Source: Mycoplasma sp. CSL7475-4 (GTDB lineage: Bacteria; Bacillota_I; Bacilli_A; Mycoplasmatales; Metamycoplasmataceae). Taken from it: DNA of 64,000 nt. Of this stretch, positions 63,995 to 64,000 are shown one piece after another. The notes under the pieces are model-generated. The model was not told where the DNA came from and did not search any database. It saw only the letters and a list, made by a program, of their open reading frames with translations. A program made the translations under genes and the position numbers. Numbering within the stretch: the first letter of the stretch is position 1; every line of letters starts with the position of its first letter. The DNA lies in assembly GCF_024834065.1 (NCBI RefSeq), contig NZ_JANUYA010000004.1, forward strand, positions 31,322-95,321, read 5' to 3'.

Positions 63995-64000
63995 CCACAA

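Overview
The window is chromosomal DNA from a mycoplasma (Mollicutes), probably from the hominis-type branch (Mycoplasmopsis/Metamycoplasma-like). Four things support this: it is strongly AT-rich; almost every gene reads TGA as tryptophan (genetic code 4); intergenic gaps are short and genes often overlap; and the gene content is mycoplasmal (p37-type lipoprotein operon, fused SecDF, MG284-like small proteins, no cell-wall genes). Reading TGA as Trp joins many apparently broken frames into full-length genes. I see no rRNA, insertion sequence, CRISPR array or prophage.

Layout. 1-424 is the start of gyrA (cut by the window edge). 564-4461 is a TPP riboswitch followed by a lipoprotein/ATPase/double-permease ABC importer. 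4540-12421 holds gltX, a DUF1934 protein, metK (minus strand, under a divergent S-box/SAM-I riboswitch), rpmF, an EzrA-like protein, thiI and eno. 12552-15972 is lspA-ileS (minus). 16071-20469 is a five-gene minus-strand operon: luciferase-like monooxygenase, GcvH-like lipoyl carrier, SirTM-type sirtuin, lipoate ligase, old-yellow-enzyme oxidoreductase. This is the lipoylation-linked ADP-ribosylation module known in some Firmicutes pathogens, here without an adjacent macrodomain gene. 20549-27598 is ribF, a HAD phosphatase, truB, secDF, ruvB, ruvA and a 29-codon leader ORF. 27842-28915 carries eight tRNAs; a ninth is at 33354.

28998-33273 (minus) is gpsA, a membrane protein, rsmA, tatD, mnmE. 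33530-35596 is a large predicted surface protein with a repeat-rich stalk. 35651-36562 is rplL/rplJ with an L10-type leader. 36794-45775 (mostly plus) is tsaE-tsaB-tsaD (t6A tRNA modification), a YdbC/PC4-like protein, an acetyltransferase, ffh, a YwaF-like membrane protein, a DUF2779-like nuclease, a catalytically dead RNase J homologue and small membrane proteins. 45830-48296 has a DUF402 protein, ftsY, ylxM and rpmG. 48368-60199 is a long minus-strand block: split chromate transporter, polC, a small HTH-like protein, proS, aldehyde dehydrogenase, pepP, era, cdd, ybeY. 60241-62666 is a C39-peptidase ABC exporter with a frameshifted accessory gene. 62815-63883 is rpiB, a second small HTH-like protein and a possible ATT-initiated micro-ORF.

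Cross-cutting themes. (1) Two metabolite riboswitches (TPP, SAM) in a genome type where such elements are sparse. (2) Six transcription-unit-leading genes have a TATAAT-like box ending 6-8 nt before the ATG and no Shine-Dalgarno, consistent with leaderless mRNAs. (3) Several familiar enzymes have lost catalytic parts (RNase J metal ligands, PolC PHP metal ligands, probably the kinase half of RibF). (4) The SRP pathway (ffh, ftsY, ylxM), SecDF and LspA sit together with abundant lipoprotein/surface functions, as expected of a wall-less parasite. All assignments were made by reading the sequence; no database search was run.
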